Positions 32,911 through 45,316 of a stretch of DNA of 64,000 nucleotides are shown one piece after another (the stretch's first letter is position 1; every line of letters starts with the position of its first letter). The stretch lies in contig JAVHNS010000002.1 in NCBI GenBank assembly GCA_036872755.1, positions 2,728,001 to 2,792,000 of the forward strand, given 5' to 3'. The position numbers and the translations under genes are program-made. Source of the stretch: Orbilia blumenaviensis. Taxonomy: Eukaryota > Ascomycota > Orbiliomycetes > Orbiliales > Orbiliaceae. The notes below the pieces were generated by a model that searched no databases, had not been told where the DNA came from, and was given only the letters and a program-made list of their open reading frames with translations.

Positions 32911-35355
32911 CGTTAGATCCAGTATCCCGATAAATTGGTGGATATAGTACACATGGACAGGTACAATAGTAAATTATGGAATCCACCTTGCAAATTGTCT
33001 TTGGAGCATATGCACCCCGCGGCCACGAGCACCCCTCCCCCCTTGTCGATTATAAGAGGGGACGCCTTATTGATCGATCTCGTAAGACATTCTATCCGAG
33101 CATGGAAAACTTGACCAGCACATTTACCTCGAGCTCGTGGCCGATGGCATCGCCAACAGCTTGCTCGATAGTAAAACACCCCATAGGTCGAAGACAGTAG
33201 CAGTGATAAGCCCACCTACCTGTGAGCTGCCTTACATCATGCTACAGAATACCTTTAAGCCAGATACAAAAGCATAGATAGCGCTGCGCTAGTTGTGATG
33301 TTGGGTTTCCTGCTGCGCCTAGCCTGGGCCGATCCACAGATCTACGACTTGCCTAATAAGATCTTAGGCCCTTATATAGCTAGGGGGGTATTACCCAAAC
33401 TTTGGACTGTATAGGTGGGGCTATCGTGGCCTTGGGCATATCATACATCTTATCAAGCGCTCTGGGAGCTGCTGCGGAGCGGCGTTGAATTTTTGCATAG
33501 TCAGATTTCGACAAGGGCGAGAACGAGGGTCTCATACGATTAGCGGTGACCATAGCACAAACTTTTCCCAGGTCGTTCTTACGAGTATAGCCATAGGCAG
33601 ACTAAGCTCAGGCTTTAATCTTTTGTGACGAGAAGTTTCTTTTCCCCCGGAATTATCAAGCACAATCTTGGGATAATCAAGATTTGAGGCTTTTCGCTTA
33701 GAACAAACGGAGTGGTGTGTTGTTTTGGGAATATTTTCGACAGGCGAGAGTGGCGCGTGCGCTCCACCAAACCTCTCATGTTTCATGAGAATTCAATGAT
33801 AGTAACCTTAAGCGCCGACCGTTTTCCCGGGCTCTGGCCAGTCTCGTAACCAGGGTGGCTTATAATATAAAAGGCATTTTTCTCCCGCCAACTCATTGAT
33901 CGTCCTTCGCATTCTTATGTACTTACATATGTTCGTAGTATTCTGGCCACTTGAACATCGTGGATTACCGTGCCTTCAGTGCCGTTCTTCGGAGCCTACA
34001 CCAATATCGATCAATGAACGGAACAATTAAGCTGACATGTCATACATGCATACATGCATATTCGGCCCATCACGTTTTAAGTGCGGTTTATGTATGTGGC
34101 ATGGAGCACTCCGAGAATCGCAAGTCACAAACAAGACGAACTTTGTTAGAGGAATCTAATAACTGTAGCATTAGCGCAGGCATTGGTAATTAGTCCAATA
34201 GTGGTGTTAACGTATACAATGCCGAGGTGATGCCTTTAGATGATATATCTATGCATATTAGATTCGTCAAGAAACTATATCTGGCAGGGTGGGGAGTGGA
34301 CGTAACGAATGCAGGTGGACTATCAGCGTCCGGCCAGCGTCCACAATAATATAAGAAAATGCGACTAACTAAGCTCGAAACTCGCATTTTGATGTAAGAT
34401 CATGTCCGCATCCCCCCCATTTTATTTTCGTGCTATGTTTACAAGTCTAGGGCACGGTAGCTCTTGCTCATGGTTTACGCTGCGAAGGATTATCAACCTG
34501 AACAGCTTGTAGAGCGCAAACTGGAGGTCGTTCATGCACAAGTAGTTTACTGTCCTATAGTTTAATTAACAATTAATATCCCAAGAGTTCGAAGGGTGGA
34601 GAGATGGCTATGTTGAAAAAGCATTGTGATACTGATATGCATATATATGTATGTATCTTCTCGACCCGTAGCATATAGATCTCAACTTGTTCCATTTTAA
34701 ACCCATGGCCAGGCGTGATGCATGCATGATGGCTCTAATGCGTGCTTGATTTAATCTAAAGTGTGAGTCTGGGCTTTCGGTCTGAGGACCACAGGCTTGG
34801 TGCGCCAAGACTAGACACTAGACTATTCTCGGCTTTTATCTTCATATGATTGGTTCGTGTCCGAGCAGTCAGAGGCAGTGATTGGCCAGGCCAAGCTTGC
34901 TCTATGAGCTAAACTTAAAACTCCAACATAAAAATGTGTTGAATTACAAGTTCTCGTCAGACCTGCAGCCTGCTGTCTTGCGACATACACGTGTACACGG
35001 CTACGTCGGTTACAGATTAGAGAAATGATTTCCTCGTGAGGGTACTTATAAATGCTCAGGTATATTGCTGGAAGTTGGAGACCGAGTGATAAGAGAGCTT
35101 CGAATATTTCACGCATCGGGTACCGGGTAAGCTATGTAATTAATTTCCTTCGTGTATAGTCGTAGTATACGATCATCGTTTACGAAATTTCTTTGTGTAT
35201 AAGTTAAACCAAATTCTTATAAAACTAAGCCTTACGGGATCGTTTTGTATATATATATTTACACCCCAAGTTCTAGATTCTTGATTTTCGGAAGAGACAG
35301 CCCGTACTCATATGTGTAGATAAGGTGATTAGAGGGGTAGCAGGAACAGCTCGAG

Positions 35356-35381
35356 CTGGCATTTAAGCAATCGAGCTTGCG
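35356..35381 (+). repeat. 26-bp dispersed repeat, diverged copy 1
   Basis: Aligns without gaps to 42132-42157 with 24 of 26 identities; both differences are transitions (G/A and T/C). Confidence 0.6.
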
Positions 35382-35564
35382 AGTCACCCAAGCACAAGCA
35401 AGATATAACCATAAACTAGAGCCCAGGAATATATCACAAACATTCGGTACAATGTAGACTCGAGTACGAGCGGAGTTGACTAGGCCAAAGACTCTGTTCA
35501 TGATCATATAATATTATTGTTATTTGTTACACTATCTGTGTATTTACAACCCTAGCCAGCTCAG

Positions 35565-35572
35565 TATAAATA
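35565..35572 (+). promoter_or_regulatory. TATA box of the 35.8-kb gene
   Basis: TATAAATA lies about 210 bases before the start codon and is followed by a T/C-rich leader (TCTTTTTATCCTATC). Inferred from motif and spacing. Confidence 0.5.
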
Positions 35573-35774
35573 CCGCCACTCCTACGCTCGATCAATCAAA
35601 TCTTTTTATCCTATCTTATCAAGCTACATAGCATCACAAATTGCAGCGATTGACTAGAATTTCAAGTTTCCTTATTTCGCCCCCAACTCCGTTCAAAATT
35701 TTAGCGACTTCGTCGCAGATCTACTAATCAAGAAGTTCGATCTCTTAGAAAGACCAATCCAATCCACAATAACA

Positions 35775-36499
35775 ATGTCTGAATCTAGGCTAGCCCGTGT
35801 CCCCGAAAATTCCCGGGTTGCGACGCTTCGAGTCATTGCCCATTCAACCAGAGTACGGAACTCTGCGGAGCCCGGCAGGTATCTCAATCACTGGGTCATA
35901 TACCTACATACCGAAAGAGGTCAAGTCGTCAGGATCAACATGAGAATGAAAAATTCAACCGAATGGCCATACGAACTGATCCCGGGCGTAGATTATGGGG
36001 TTCCAGGGTTTTTGGAGATCACTGCATACGAAAGATTCGCAGTCACGCCGACTATGGTCAAAAGCTGGGATGCCCCAATGCTAGGGCGCCCTAGGGTGAA
36101 AGATTTCATCAATAACTTGGTCAGCAATAAACGTCAGCTCTACACAATGTCAAAATGTGGAGCCGGATGCCGCTATTGGATGTAAGTACATGACCTCTCA
36201 GCATACACATATATACATGACATGTCACCATATGATGCTAATTTCAAAATAGTTACACGGTTATGTCTGATTTCGCGGAGGCAATGTTCATCGGTGAGCA
36301 ATCAGTACCATTCATGCACGAGCGTCTAATGCGATGGTACGAGGGCACGATAGACAACGTGACTCAGGGGCCTCTCCGAACCATGCCTCAAGGAAGGTTT
36401 TGGGAACATAATGACTGGGACAGAGAGATGCGTCGCTATGACCCAAGGCTTCCGAATTCCGATATGCGGAGCTATTGGGTAGATCCCGATTCCGATTAA
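35775..36499 (+). CDS. Small conserved-looking fungal protein of unknown function (possibly DUF7770)
   Basis: Two exons, 35775-36181 and 36253-36499, give 217 aa. The 71-nt intron has a GTAAGT donor, GCTAAT branch and TAG acceptor. The protein is soluble with no signal peptide. An N-terminal half of alternating strands (VATLRVIAHSTRV, NHWVIYLHTERGQVVRINM) leads to the motif CGAGCRYWIYTVMSDF, encoded across the splice junction, and an acidic/aromatic C-terminal tail. The GCR-[FY]-W...D signature resembles a fungal domain I recall as DUF7770, but I cannot verify this. No function can be assigned. It stands alone between two gene-poor blocks. Confidence 0.78.
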
Positions 36500-39400
36500 T
36501 TCGCCTCAATTTCCTTATGACTCCAGCAGAAGCCCCGGCTCTCAGGACTAGGTACCATTAGGACCTAGATCAAGTCTAAGAACAGGAAGTATCGCCGTGG
36601 ATAGAATCCGGGAAGGAAGACGGGAGGGTTTAGATGAGACTCTCCAGGGCCGTAAACGTGAATAGATGGACACTTGCCTCGAAAAATCTTTGAAGTTTGC
36701 AAATTTGAGTTTTTTAGAAATTGGTAATATTCGCTGGTTTAGTATAGTTAGTTTGTTAGTTTGTTAGATTTTGTTAGATAATTAGATCTATAGGTAGATA
36801 GTTAGGAATGGAATTGTAATTTGAGACAGGCAGGAGACTGTCTCTTAAAATCGACATAACTTTGAAGGCATCAATAACGTGTCTAGACCCTTCCCCCCCC
36901 CACTATGGACTCCGACTCCACGAAGAATATCTAACTAAAGATAAACAAAATATTATATACTCGAATTATTATTATTATACTCGAGAAGTCGGAAGAGGTA
37001 TAGCTTCTCTGGGTTACTAGATATACTTGTGAAGTTTCAGCTATGCATAAAAGGAATAGTCTCGTAGTATAATCGGAATACGAAACTTTCCCCATTGCGC
37101 AACTATTTTTTACTCTTACTTTTGTTTTTATTTGTATTTTTATTTGTATTTTTATTTGAATTTGAATCTACGTCAAATTACAGGTATTCAATGCCCCCTT
37201 TGGCCAACCGCAGGCGCGGCTTAAGTTACCAATATGATAGGAGGACTTGAACCCCGATTCATACTTTGATGTACCAGCTATGGGAGATCAATTTTATTAA
37301 CGTCTACAGAATTTTACCAACGACTCCAGAATTGTGTACCCCTGTCCAGATGGACTGGGCCATATATACCAAGCATTGCCTTCCTACATACTATAGATGA
37401 TTATCCATCTATAGAGAAAAGCTATTTGTCACCTAAGCGACTTAGTAGACTTCGATTCTAGTTGTTCGGAGCGAAGTAGGTCTCCCAGCGGAATTAAGTA
37501 GGTTAGCTTTGGACGAAACGTACATGTTGTATGCATGGGTTGTTATATATCATGATATCATGGTCGCTTGTTTATGATGGATCTCGAAACACTCTAGTCA
37601 ATATATCTATATATAACTTCAACGGGTTCGTTCAACCCATGACCACCAAGGAATTAAATTTACGTATCTACCATCAGGAACCTAGGTATACTGGTAGTTC
37701 GAAATATAGTGTTGATACAAACCTAGTGTCTTGCTGCCCCTACCTCCAGACTTCCGAGCTGGAAGTTATTACCGTAAAGGTAGTCCGGTCTCCAGATTTT
37801 AACACTGATGCCTTGCTATCCCCAAACAATGTGGCGTTTGGCGTGTGGGAGCCTCAGGTCTTGAGTGTATTTCTAGGTGTCCTCCGGAAATTTCCAGAGA
37901 TGTGTTGACAAGGGGAAACCTTTCGATTTTTGATATTATGTGTTATCCCATAACTCCCGACCACGCAATAGCCATGTCGAACGTCTACTAGCCTAGATAA
38001 CCAAAACCTGGAATCGACAATGCCGGAGAAAAGGAGTATAGCAAGCTAGTCCTGTCTACTTGCAATAACTGCGCTGCATATTGCACTATCTGATAAGCAT
38101 ATTTCGCTATCAGAAACTTACGTCCAGTGCCATTTTATCAGGTTCCCATTAAAAGATACCCTAGGCAGCCTTCAATTAGCCCTTGGTTTGGGTGCGGAGC
38201 CTACTATCTTAGGAAGGTGCAACGATATATCCCACAAGATGTAAACGAGAGACATAGAAACCCTTTCCCAAGGCTAACGGTGTACCTTGGTAGAGTTTTC
38301 AAACTATGTTAACTTGAAAATGAGACCGGATGAGATAGATAATCGTTTCGATAGACAAAGAGGGGAATCTAGATGCGCTGCCGCTCTCCTTGGGTTATTT
38401 CGGTACCCGGCTGTCGGAGGCCCTCCAAAAGTTTATATACATTCCGGCTTGTCTCTGAGCTTGTGAATATGGCTACTTCTAGCGGTGGACCGCTTTGCTG
38501 CCACTTTGACTTTGACAATAATCCTGCTTCGAAGTTGAAAATAGTACAATGTGATGCCATTCTGTTATACCAGTTGCAATATAATATCAATAGACATCTA
38601 TACAGGCCAGGCGGGGAATCCGTCTACAACCGTGGCCATACCTACATCCTACCGAGCCAATGAGATTGATTCCACCAGCTTAGCTCCAATAGCCCCCTAC
38701 ATCATCCCTTCGACCTAGTCGGCTCGACCTTGCAGCATCGATCCCGCCATTGACATCCCCACGCGCATGTCAGATGCATGAATCAGAAGCCATTCCCTCG
38801 TCTATTCCACAACGGCGGGGCTAAATGTCTCGGATCCTGGGGGCCCTATCTGGTTCATCGCTGTGAACCAGCACGAATTAAGAAGTTGCGAAAGATGTCG
38901 TATCAGCGAAAGCAAGGCAGAGCTACCCTCCAAGCTGACGATCACGAATTGAATCCAACCCGTCACGTCAGAAATAAATGTCAAAGTTCCCCTTCAAAAA
39001 AATGTCAGATGATTGGAAAGATATATCGCCTAGGCTTCAGTACAGGTAGTTTGAGGCGAAATTTGAGTATGAACGGGGAAAAAAGGGAACATGTTAAGTC
39101 TCCTCAAGGCCACATCCCGTCCTCAAATTGAATGTAAATGCGCCTAATATAGTTCTAAGTCTGGGTCTGTTCCCTTTGCGCCCTTAAAACTCCCCGCTAG
39201 TATGAAAATTTCCATGTGCTCTCCCAAGACCTTATAAAATGCCTACTTGCAAAGAAAAAAAAGAAAAAGGAAAGGGAAAAAAAGGCCGACATTATATGCA
39301 TGCAGTCGTCCCGCCAGCTTCTGCCTACCCGGCTTCAAAACACTGTTTTTTTGTTTTTTTTGTTTTTTTTTTGATAGATAGCTCTTCCAGATATCCTCAG

Positions 39401-39949
39401 TCTTCGAAATTTCCATGGCCTGTCTCGGCTCAGGCCACAGCACACGAGGGGCCCGTTTACATGGTCGAGATGAACTAGTAAACCCCACGCCAACACTTAA
39501 TTATAACTCTCGATTGATAGAAGACAAGGAGCCAGCCGTTGGGAAAAGTGAAAGGGACTAGTACGAGACGGAATCTTGAAGGCAAAAGAAAAGACTGTTT
39601 TTTTTTTTTTTTTTTTTTTTTTTCCTGCTTTAGTGGATGGCAGGAATCGGATATCATAAGCCCATTCCCTTCTACTAGGTTCATCTGATTTGATTGATTC
39701 ACCTTCTTTTTCTTATTCAACGAACATCGAACCAACTACTTACGCTTGAGACGCAAACACCGTATACTCTCAAAACAATATACGATATCGAAGACACAGG
39801 CTTACCTCGTTTACCTAACTATCGATATCAATACTAGTACACAACTTTACGGAATTTCCATGTTGGGCGAAGAGCCTATTCTCCGACCCTATACATAACG
39901 TATGCAGGCCTAGCCAACACAAAACCAACTTCGATAAATCGTGGCGGAC
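36500..39949. other. 3.4-kb gene-poor block
   Basis: No supportable gene. It contains simple sequence: TTTTTATTTGTA units at about 37123-37165, a T26 run at 39598-39623, and A/G-rich and T-rich patches near 39250-39375. A tRNA T-arm-like motif on the minus strand near 37240 lacks the rest of a tRNA. Confidence 0.5.
39598..39623 (+). repeat. Poly(T) tract, 26 nt
   Basis: 26 consecutive T residues about 330 bases upstream of the seven-TM gene's start codon. Confidence 0.95.
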
Positions 39950-41707
39950 ATGGAGGCGGCTTCCCAGACCCTATCAGCTACCGGGGGTGGTGATCCCAGG
40001 AAGCAATATGACCCAAATCTTCCAGTACCATACTGGCATCAACGGATGGAGCTCGCAGTTGTGATTATTGTCAATACACTCTCCCGTAAGTTCACAATAG
40101 CTCTAAATCCTAAACACCGTTAAGACTAAATTTGGGCTTGGCTTCGTAACTTCGATCCGTTTTGATGGCCTGGCCAAAATTCCAGACAAATCAATCTAAC
40201 AGACTGGTGTAGTTTTAGCCATAATGGCTCGAGTATACCTTAGAGCTATCCGCCTCAAACGCTTCAGAGCGGATGACAAATGGATGGTTGCGGCAGGTGT
40301 ATGTCATATATCCACATTTCTCCCAAGCCACTGATTTCGGTAACCGCATTACATTTATAACGTTACTAATACCCTGTAACCTATCCCACTGCAGGTATTT
40401 CTGATATTCCCGCATTTCGTATGCCAGATCGGCACAAATAGATACGGCTCAGGTCTACACGACCAAAATATTCCGGACGCCTGGGTCATTCCATTCTGGT
40501 ATTTTTCGTGGGGTTGGATAGGGTACAATATCGTTTCGACATTGATAAAGATTAGCGTGTGTTGCTATCTTTTACAGATTGGTATGTGAAGTTTCTTAAT
40601 TCTTCATTCTTGTGTATTATCTTACCCCTCCCCCTTGCTTCAGGGCAAGAGACTACCCTGCACGGGGCCTTACGGAGGACTTTTTGTACGGGTCGTCGGC
40701 TAGAAAACCCCAGCTAACAAATGTGAAATGAACTCGTGTAGTCCCGTTCCACCTCCTCACATTGCGCCGCCTGATTTATGTCCTGATGGTCATAACATTT
40801 GGGCTCGGACTTAGCATTTCACTCTGCCATCTACTCCAATGCATGCCCTTACTTAGCAATTTTGACTATACTGTAGAGCAAGAACATTGCTTTAATATAG
40901 ATATACCGCGCTTTACATGGATAGCTGTAAGCATCTCAATCGATTTGTGTATTCTTGCTATTCCGTGGGCCATCATCCATGGGACAAGGATCCAGGCAGC
41001 GGAGAAAAGAATTTTGTTGATAGTCTTCTCGGGGAATCTGATGGGTACAGCTGTTTGGTAAGTTACATCGAAGATATTTAAGCCTGTCGGCCTTGTGACG
41101 CGACGGTAAGCTGATATATTCTGTGTAACAGTGCTATCAGCATCTATTCCGTATGGAACACCAGGACATCACTCGCATATTATGATCTTGCGTATACGCA
41201 GACCGCCTTTGCGATTACTAATGATGTCGAAATATTTTTCTATGCCCTTGGTGCCTCTCTTCCCGGTAAGTAAGCTTCGCACGATAATATTATAACTTCT
41301 ACACAGTTGCTGACTGAACAGGGATACTCGCAGTTTTATCGCCATTCCTTCTATCTCGGTTTGCATCTAAGCAAGAACTTAACGGCACGGCCAGCTCAAG
41401 GGTGCCGAGCTGGCGAGTTAAGGGTGGGTCCACGGTTGGCAGTCCAGTACATGTACAAGCCGTGATGCCGCCACCTCGACGATCAAAGTCATATTTGACA
41501 ACCCTTAACGATGACGAGCTCGAACGTGATATCGAACGTGATCTCAAAAATGGCAAATACCACCAACGCGATCTAGATCTGGATCAAGACGACGGAAACT
41601 CGTCAGATATAACCCTGGAGCACCGAACGAGCAAAGCTGTCTCCGAGGAGAGTGAAGCTGAGAGCTCCACAAAAACGAAGATGTCTCAATTTGACGATAT
41701 TGTTTGA
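39950..41707 (+). CDS. Seven-transmembrane Pth11/rhodopsin-type integral membrane protein
   Basis: Six exons, 39950-40085, 40219-40298, 40395-40581, 40742-41057, 41132-41265 and 41322-41707, give 412 aa, all junctions in frame. About seven hydrophobic spans are visible: MELAVVIIVNTLS, MVAAGVFLIFPHFVC, the NIVSTLIKISVCCYLLQI span, LIYVLMVITFGLGLSISL, WIAVSISIDLCILAIPWAII, KRILLIVFSGNLMGTAVW and VEIFFYALGASLPGILAVL. A soluble acidic C-terminal tail (ERDIERDLKNGKYHQ onwards) follows. This layout and the LIKISVC and IDLCILAIPW motifs fit the large fungal rhodopsin-like/Pth11 membrane family, some of which are GPCRs. The N-terminus has no CFEM domain. The ligand is unknown. The third intron (160 nt, with CTAAC branch) is the least certain junction and could hide a small exon. 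Confidence 0.85.
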
Positions 41708-42131
41708 AATGTTCAGGTGCTCTGAGGGCGTTTTTTTCTTGGCATCTGAACTTAAGTTATGTTACGGATACACGCAGGAGTCTGGTTTTTTTTCCTCAAG
41801 TTTACTTAGCGTCTTGAATATTTAGGTCTCTTGATTTCTATCAGCCCTTGGTACGTACATTTATAGCGTGGTGTTCATGCTTTTTCTGCGGGATTTGGAT
41901 GATATTTCTTTTCCTTGATACCCTTGTTGGATTGTTGGATTTTTATGTTTAACTTTTTACACACCGATATCTTTGTAGTACGTGTATACAATCCTGTACA
42001 CAGCTTCTTCCGATCTTGTGAATCGTGAGGCTATTCGAATTACAATACATCTTTTGAGATTTTTAGTAAATACACTATCGAGAAGTCACGAACCAGTGTA
42101 TAAGAGCCTCGAAGGTTTTGGGGGCTTAAGC

Positions 42132-42157
42132 CTGGCATTTGAGCAATTGAGCTTGCG
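42132..42157 (+). repeat. 26-bp dispersed repeat, diverged copy 2
   Basis: Partner of 35356-35381 with two transition differences. Located about 425 bases downstream of the seven-TM gene. Confidence 0.6.
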
Positions 42158-42385
42158 CGGCCAAGATTTACGGGCATGGCATGCATGTATATCTGCCTCC
42201 CGTTGTCACAAAGTTTTCTCCGTCAGCCTCACCTGCTGATACCCGAGCAAGCTCAGGAGGAGGCCACGCAATTATCCAACGAATAATAGCCCCCCACCTC
42301 ATCACAACTTCCATAGAAAACAGACGAAGGGTTTCGAAGACCTCTGGTCGACGGAGCGCCTTCGAGGGCATGTAAGCTATTCAAC

Positions 42386-42412
42386 AAAAAAAAAAAAAAA
42401 AAAAAAAAAAAA
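42386..42412 (+). repeat. Poly(A) tract, 27 nt
   Basis: 27 consecutive A residues in intergenic DNA. Confidence 0.95.
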
Positions 42413-43432
42413 CCCGTCGTAAATGGGGAAATATTGGTCGAATTCGCGAACTCAAAAAACGACGGCAACATTTTCAGGTTCGTCCAGTCAAACAGCGGGG
42501 TGAGCCGAGTATTGGCACCCGTCATTTCAGCACCACTTTAAATCCCAGCGCTAAGGATTTGGGATCCTTAGAGGCTATAGTTATTGTATCTAGGGATCCT
42601 TTGGGCAATCTCTCAATATATCCCACATCCACTAATCCCATGTGCACGAGACCGACATCGATAAAGCCTCTTTCAGACAACGTTATGTTGGAAGGACGAC
42701 CTTGGTCAGGCTGTAGAACCCAACTAACAGCTAACGCACGGTTTGCCCCCTTGGATTCCAAATCCGCGTATTTGTGCATATCCAGCAAGATAGGGCAAGG
42801 GTGAGGGACACTTCGCAAATAGCCATTGAAAAGCACCTGCTAGCGGAACATCCCAAAAAGTTTGCCAGGGGCTGCGGAAGGCCTCGAGTGCGAAACAAAG
42901 AGTTCCAGCTGCAGCGCAGGACTGAAAGAGCTAAACACACGTAGCTAATGAACCTGAACAAGTGCCCATGGTGTGACTGATAATTAACTCGACGCGGCCC
43001 CGAGAAAGTGTTAGACCTTGTAAAATTAGAAACAAGATCAGTCGATTAGGGACCTCTTTTTCTTGTTGTCCCCAAAACAACAGGTCTGGGCCGTCTCTTG
43101 GAAACGACTGGGGTAGAAAATATGCGGCTCAGTTGATGGACGTGTGGGCTTTAAAACTTCAGCTTGCCCAGCCCCCAGCTCTTCGGACTTTTGCATTTTC
43201 TCTCCTTTGCAGGTTAAACTATTCCAGCTTTCTTTGGAGTTAGCTGTGTACAAGGCTTCAACATTTCGCAAAATACGTTGATCTCGGGCCAAACCCGAAG
43301 AAATTCGATATCACACCTATATATCGACCTCAAAATTGGTATTGAATACCAATAGTAGACTTGAGCAATAATTACTTTCCAACTCGCTAGGATCTAGCGG
43401 TCGCTTCTGCCCATTCCGACATAACATCCGGC

Positions 43433-44716
43433 ATGGCGGACTATTCACAAGGCCCCATAGGCGGCGCGCCTCCTACCCAACCGGGATACAACACTGTCAA
43501 CACGCCTATGGTGTCGGACCCCGATAAAGCCTTCCTCTCAAATTCTAGACCTCCATACCGCCCATGGTTGAAGTTTTTACCTATTCTCATACTAGTTTTT
43601 ACGGTTGGTGTGATTGCTATGGTTGGATATGTCGTAAATACTGTAAACAATGGCACACAGGGTCTTGGCTTTAACCTTTTTGCTGTGAGTATTTTTATTT
43701 TTGTTTTTCATCATCATGCGCATGCTCGATTCTCTAGACACTATGAGCAGTTCTGACATCTTAAATAATTCTGTTTCAACTTAAAGGGCGCATGGACTCT
43801 GATCGTTGGTACCTTCTTCATTTTGGCCTTCTGGAACATGCCCCATATCCACTACAGATGGATAATCTTCATCCTCTCTGTGCTCTCCTGCATCTGGTGG
43901 CTCACGGCATTCGCGTATCTCGCCTCGAACACAAAAGATTCCTTTCAAGCCATTAATCTACTTGAGCAATACAGCTCGTATACTAGTAATTTCGATCCTA
44001 GCGATTATGGGTTCAAGAAGAGGGATCTGGCCGCCCTCGGAATGTTGGAGAGGAGACAATCGTACAGTGCGTTATATGAGTACGTTCGAAACCTCAAAAA
44101 ATATAAGAAGGCTGCGTCGGTTATGGCTGGTGCTTCCGCAATTGGTGCGATTATTTGGTAAGTATTTTATTTAACGGTACTCAAATTACGTGATTTGTTT
44201 CCTTTGTAAATTTAACTAACGATGGGAAACGGATGCAGGGTTATCTTTTGTGTATTCACAGTCTTCTACGCTATGGCCCTCTTCAGCAGCGCTCCTTCGA
44301 CACCAGCTCCTAATGCGCCCATGGGTGCTCCTCCAGTCGCGCAAGAGCAAAAGATTGAGACATACGCTCACGTCCAACCAGCGTACCCACCAACTGCCGT
44401 CGCGCAACCCATGAGACCCGAAGGCACTTTCTCTGGCGTCCCAACATATGTCTCCAACGACCCTCGGGATCCCCGTATGGCACCTGGTGCTGACTTCTTG
44501 ACACCGCCGCCCCCTGGTGCTGGATATACCAACCCACAGTTCGAGGTTGACAGGAACTATACCGTTAGTCCGCTCAGTGCGGTTGAAATGCCAGCAAGCC
44601 AGCAAATAAGCCAGCCCGTGGACTATTCGGCAGCCCAGCCAGTAAATCAGCCGATAGTTCAGCCGGTGAACATGGCTGAAATGCCGACAGCACCCCCCGA
44701 ACATACGCAGAGATGA
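43433..44716 (+). CDS. MARVEL-like four-transmembrane protein
   Basis: Three exons, 43433-43684, 43787-44157 and 44239-44716, give 366 aa. The N-terminal ~45 residues are cytosolic. Four membrane spans follow: about 46-67 (FLPILILVFTVGVIAMVGYV), 85-105 (GAWTLIVGTFFILAF), 108-128 (WIIFILSVLSCIWWLTAFAYL, with the aromatic W-x-x-x-F-A-Y-L-A pattern seen in MARVEL proteins) and ~193-223 (ASAIGAIIWVIFCVFTVFY). Between spans 3 and 4 lies a charged loop (GFKKRDLAALGMLERRQ). The C-terminus is a Pro/Gln-rich cytosolic tail. MARVEL proteins act in membrane apposition, eisosome-type domains and vesicle traffic; the precise role is not known. Confidence 0.87.
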
Positions 44717-45316
44717 AACAGTTAGAGTTTGGCAGTGTAGACTACATTAATTGAAGTATTTTATTGTTTTGGAACTGCTATTTGACTATGTTTTTTATTA
44801 TTCTGGAGGAGACGAGCACTTATTGATGCATTGTGGGCAGATGCGTGATTTGTGCTGTTCATGTTAAGTAGTTCCAATAAGGGACTCCTGGATTGTTGTA
44901 ATCACTACTTACTATGTAGCTTTACGACATATATAGTGCATTTTAATGGATGAGCTGTTACCAATATCGATACGCATAAACTTCTACATGTTAAATTTAA
45001 GTCGAGGATCATCTATCCACATGTACGCAGCCAGCACTATAACGATGTTGGAGTGCCATTCTCTACGACATATTCGAGGGGTGCCACTTTCAATCCCAAT
45101 ACACCAGTATTCTATCTACTAGTGTAACAGGCTCGTCATCCTCGATTTACGTGCAATTGATTGTATTAAGTACAATATATTTGCGGGTATCATTCCGTCG
45201 AAAGCGAGAACAAGGGCGTATATGCATAACAGCCGTAGCATGTGATCCACATTTCTATAGGCGTGGTCAATCACCGCCTCAAGGCTTATACATTATTCAG
45301 ACACCTGTAGCCAATT
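44717..45316. other. Convergent 3' intergenic region
   Basis: About 600 bases between the 3' ends of the MARVEL gene (+) and the STK19-like gene (-). Nothing else recognised. Confidence 0.6.

Larger units (their letters stand above)
32115..35774. other. 3.7-kb gene-poor block with a dispersed repeat
   Basis: No gene supported. It contains one copy of a 34-bp repeat (32877-32910) whose inverted partner is at 58853-58886, and one copy of a diverged 26-bp repeat (35356-35381). An 11-bp inverted repeat (CGGCCACGAGC near 33020 and its complement near 33133) is also present. The final ~200 bases hold the promoter of the next gene. Confidence 0.5.
41708..43432. other. Intergenic region
   Basis: No supportable gene. 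Contains an A27 run (42386-42412) and the second copy of a 26-bp dispersed repeat. The final part should hold the MARVEL gene promoter. Confidence 0.5.

Noticed and set aside
37205..37290. tRNA-like T-arm on the minus strand (GGTTCAAGTCC context)
   Set aside because: The T-stem has a mismatch, and the D arm to T arm distance is too short for an anticodon arm; the acceptor arms do not pair.
38778..39131. 117-aa basic frame with ATG
   Set aside because: No family resemblance, no promoter or splice support, and it lies in a gene-poor simple-sequence block.
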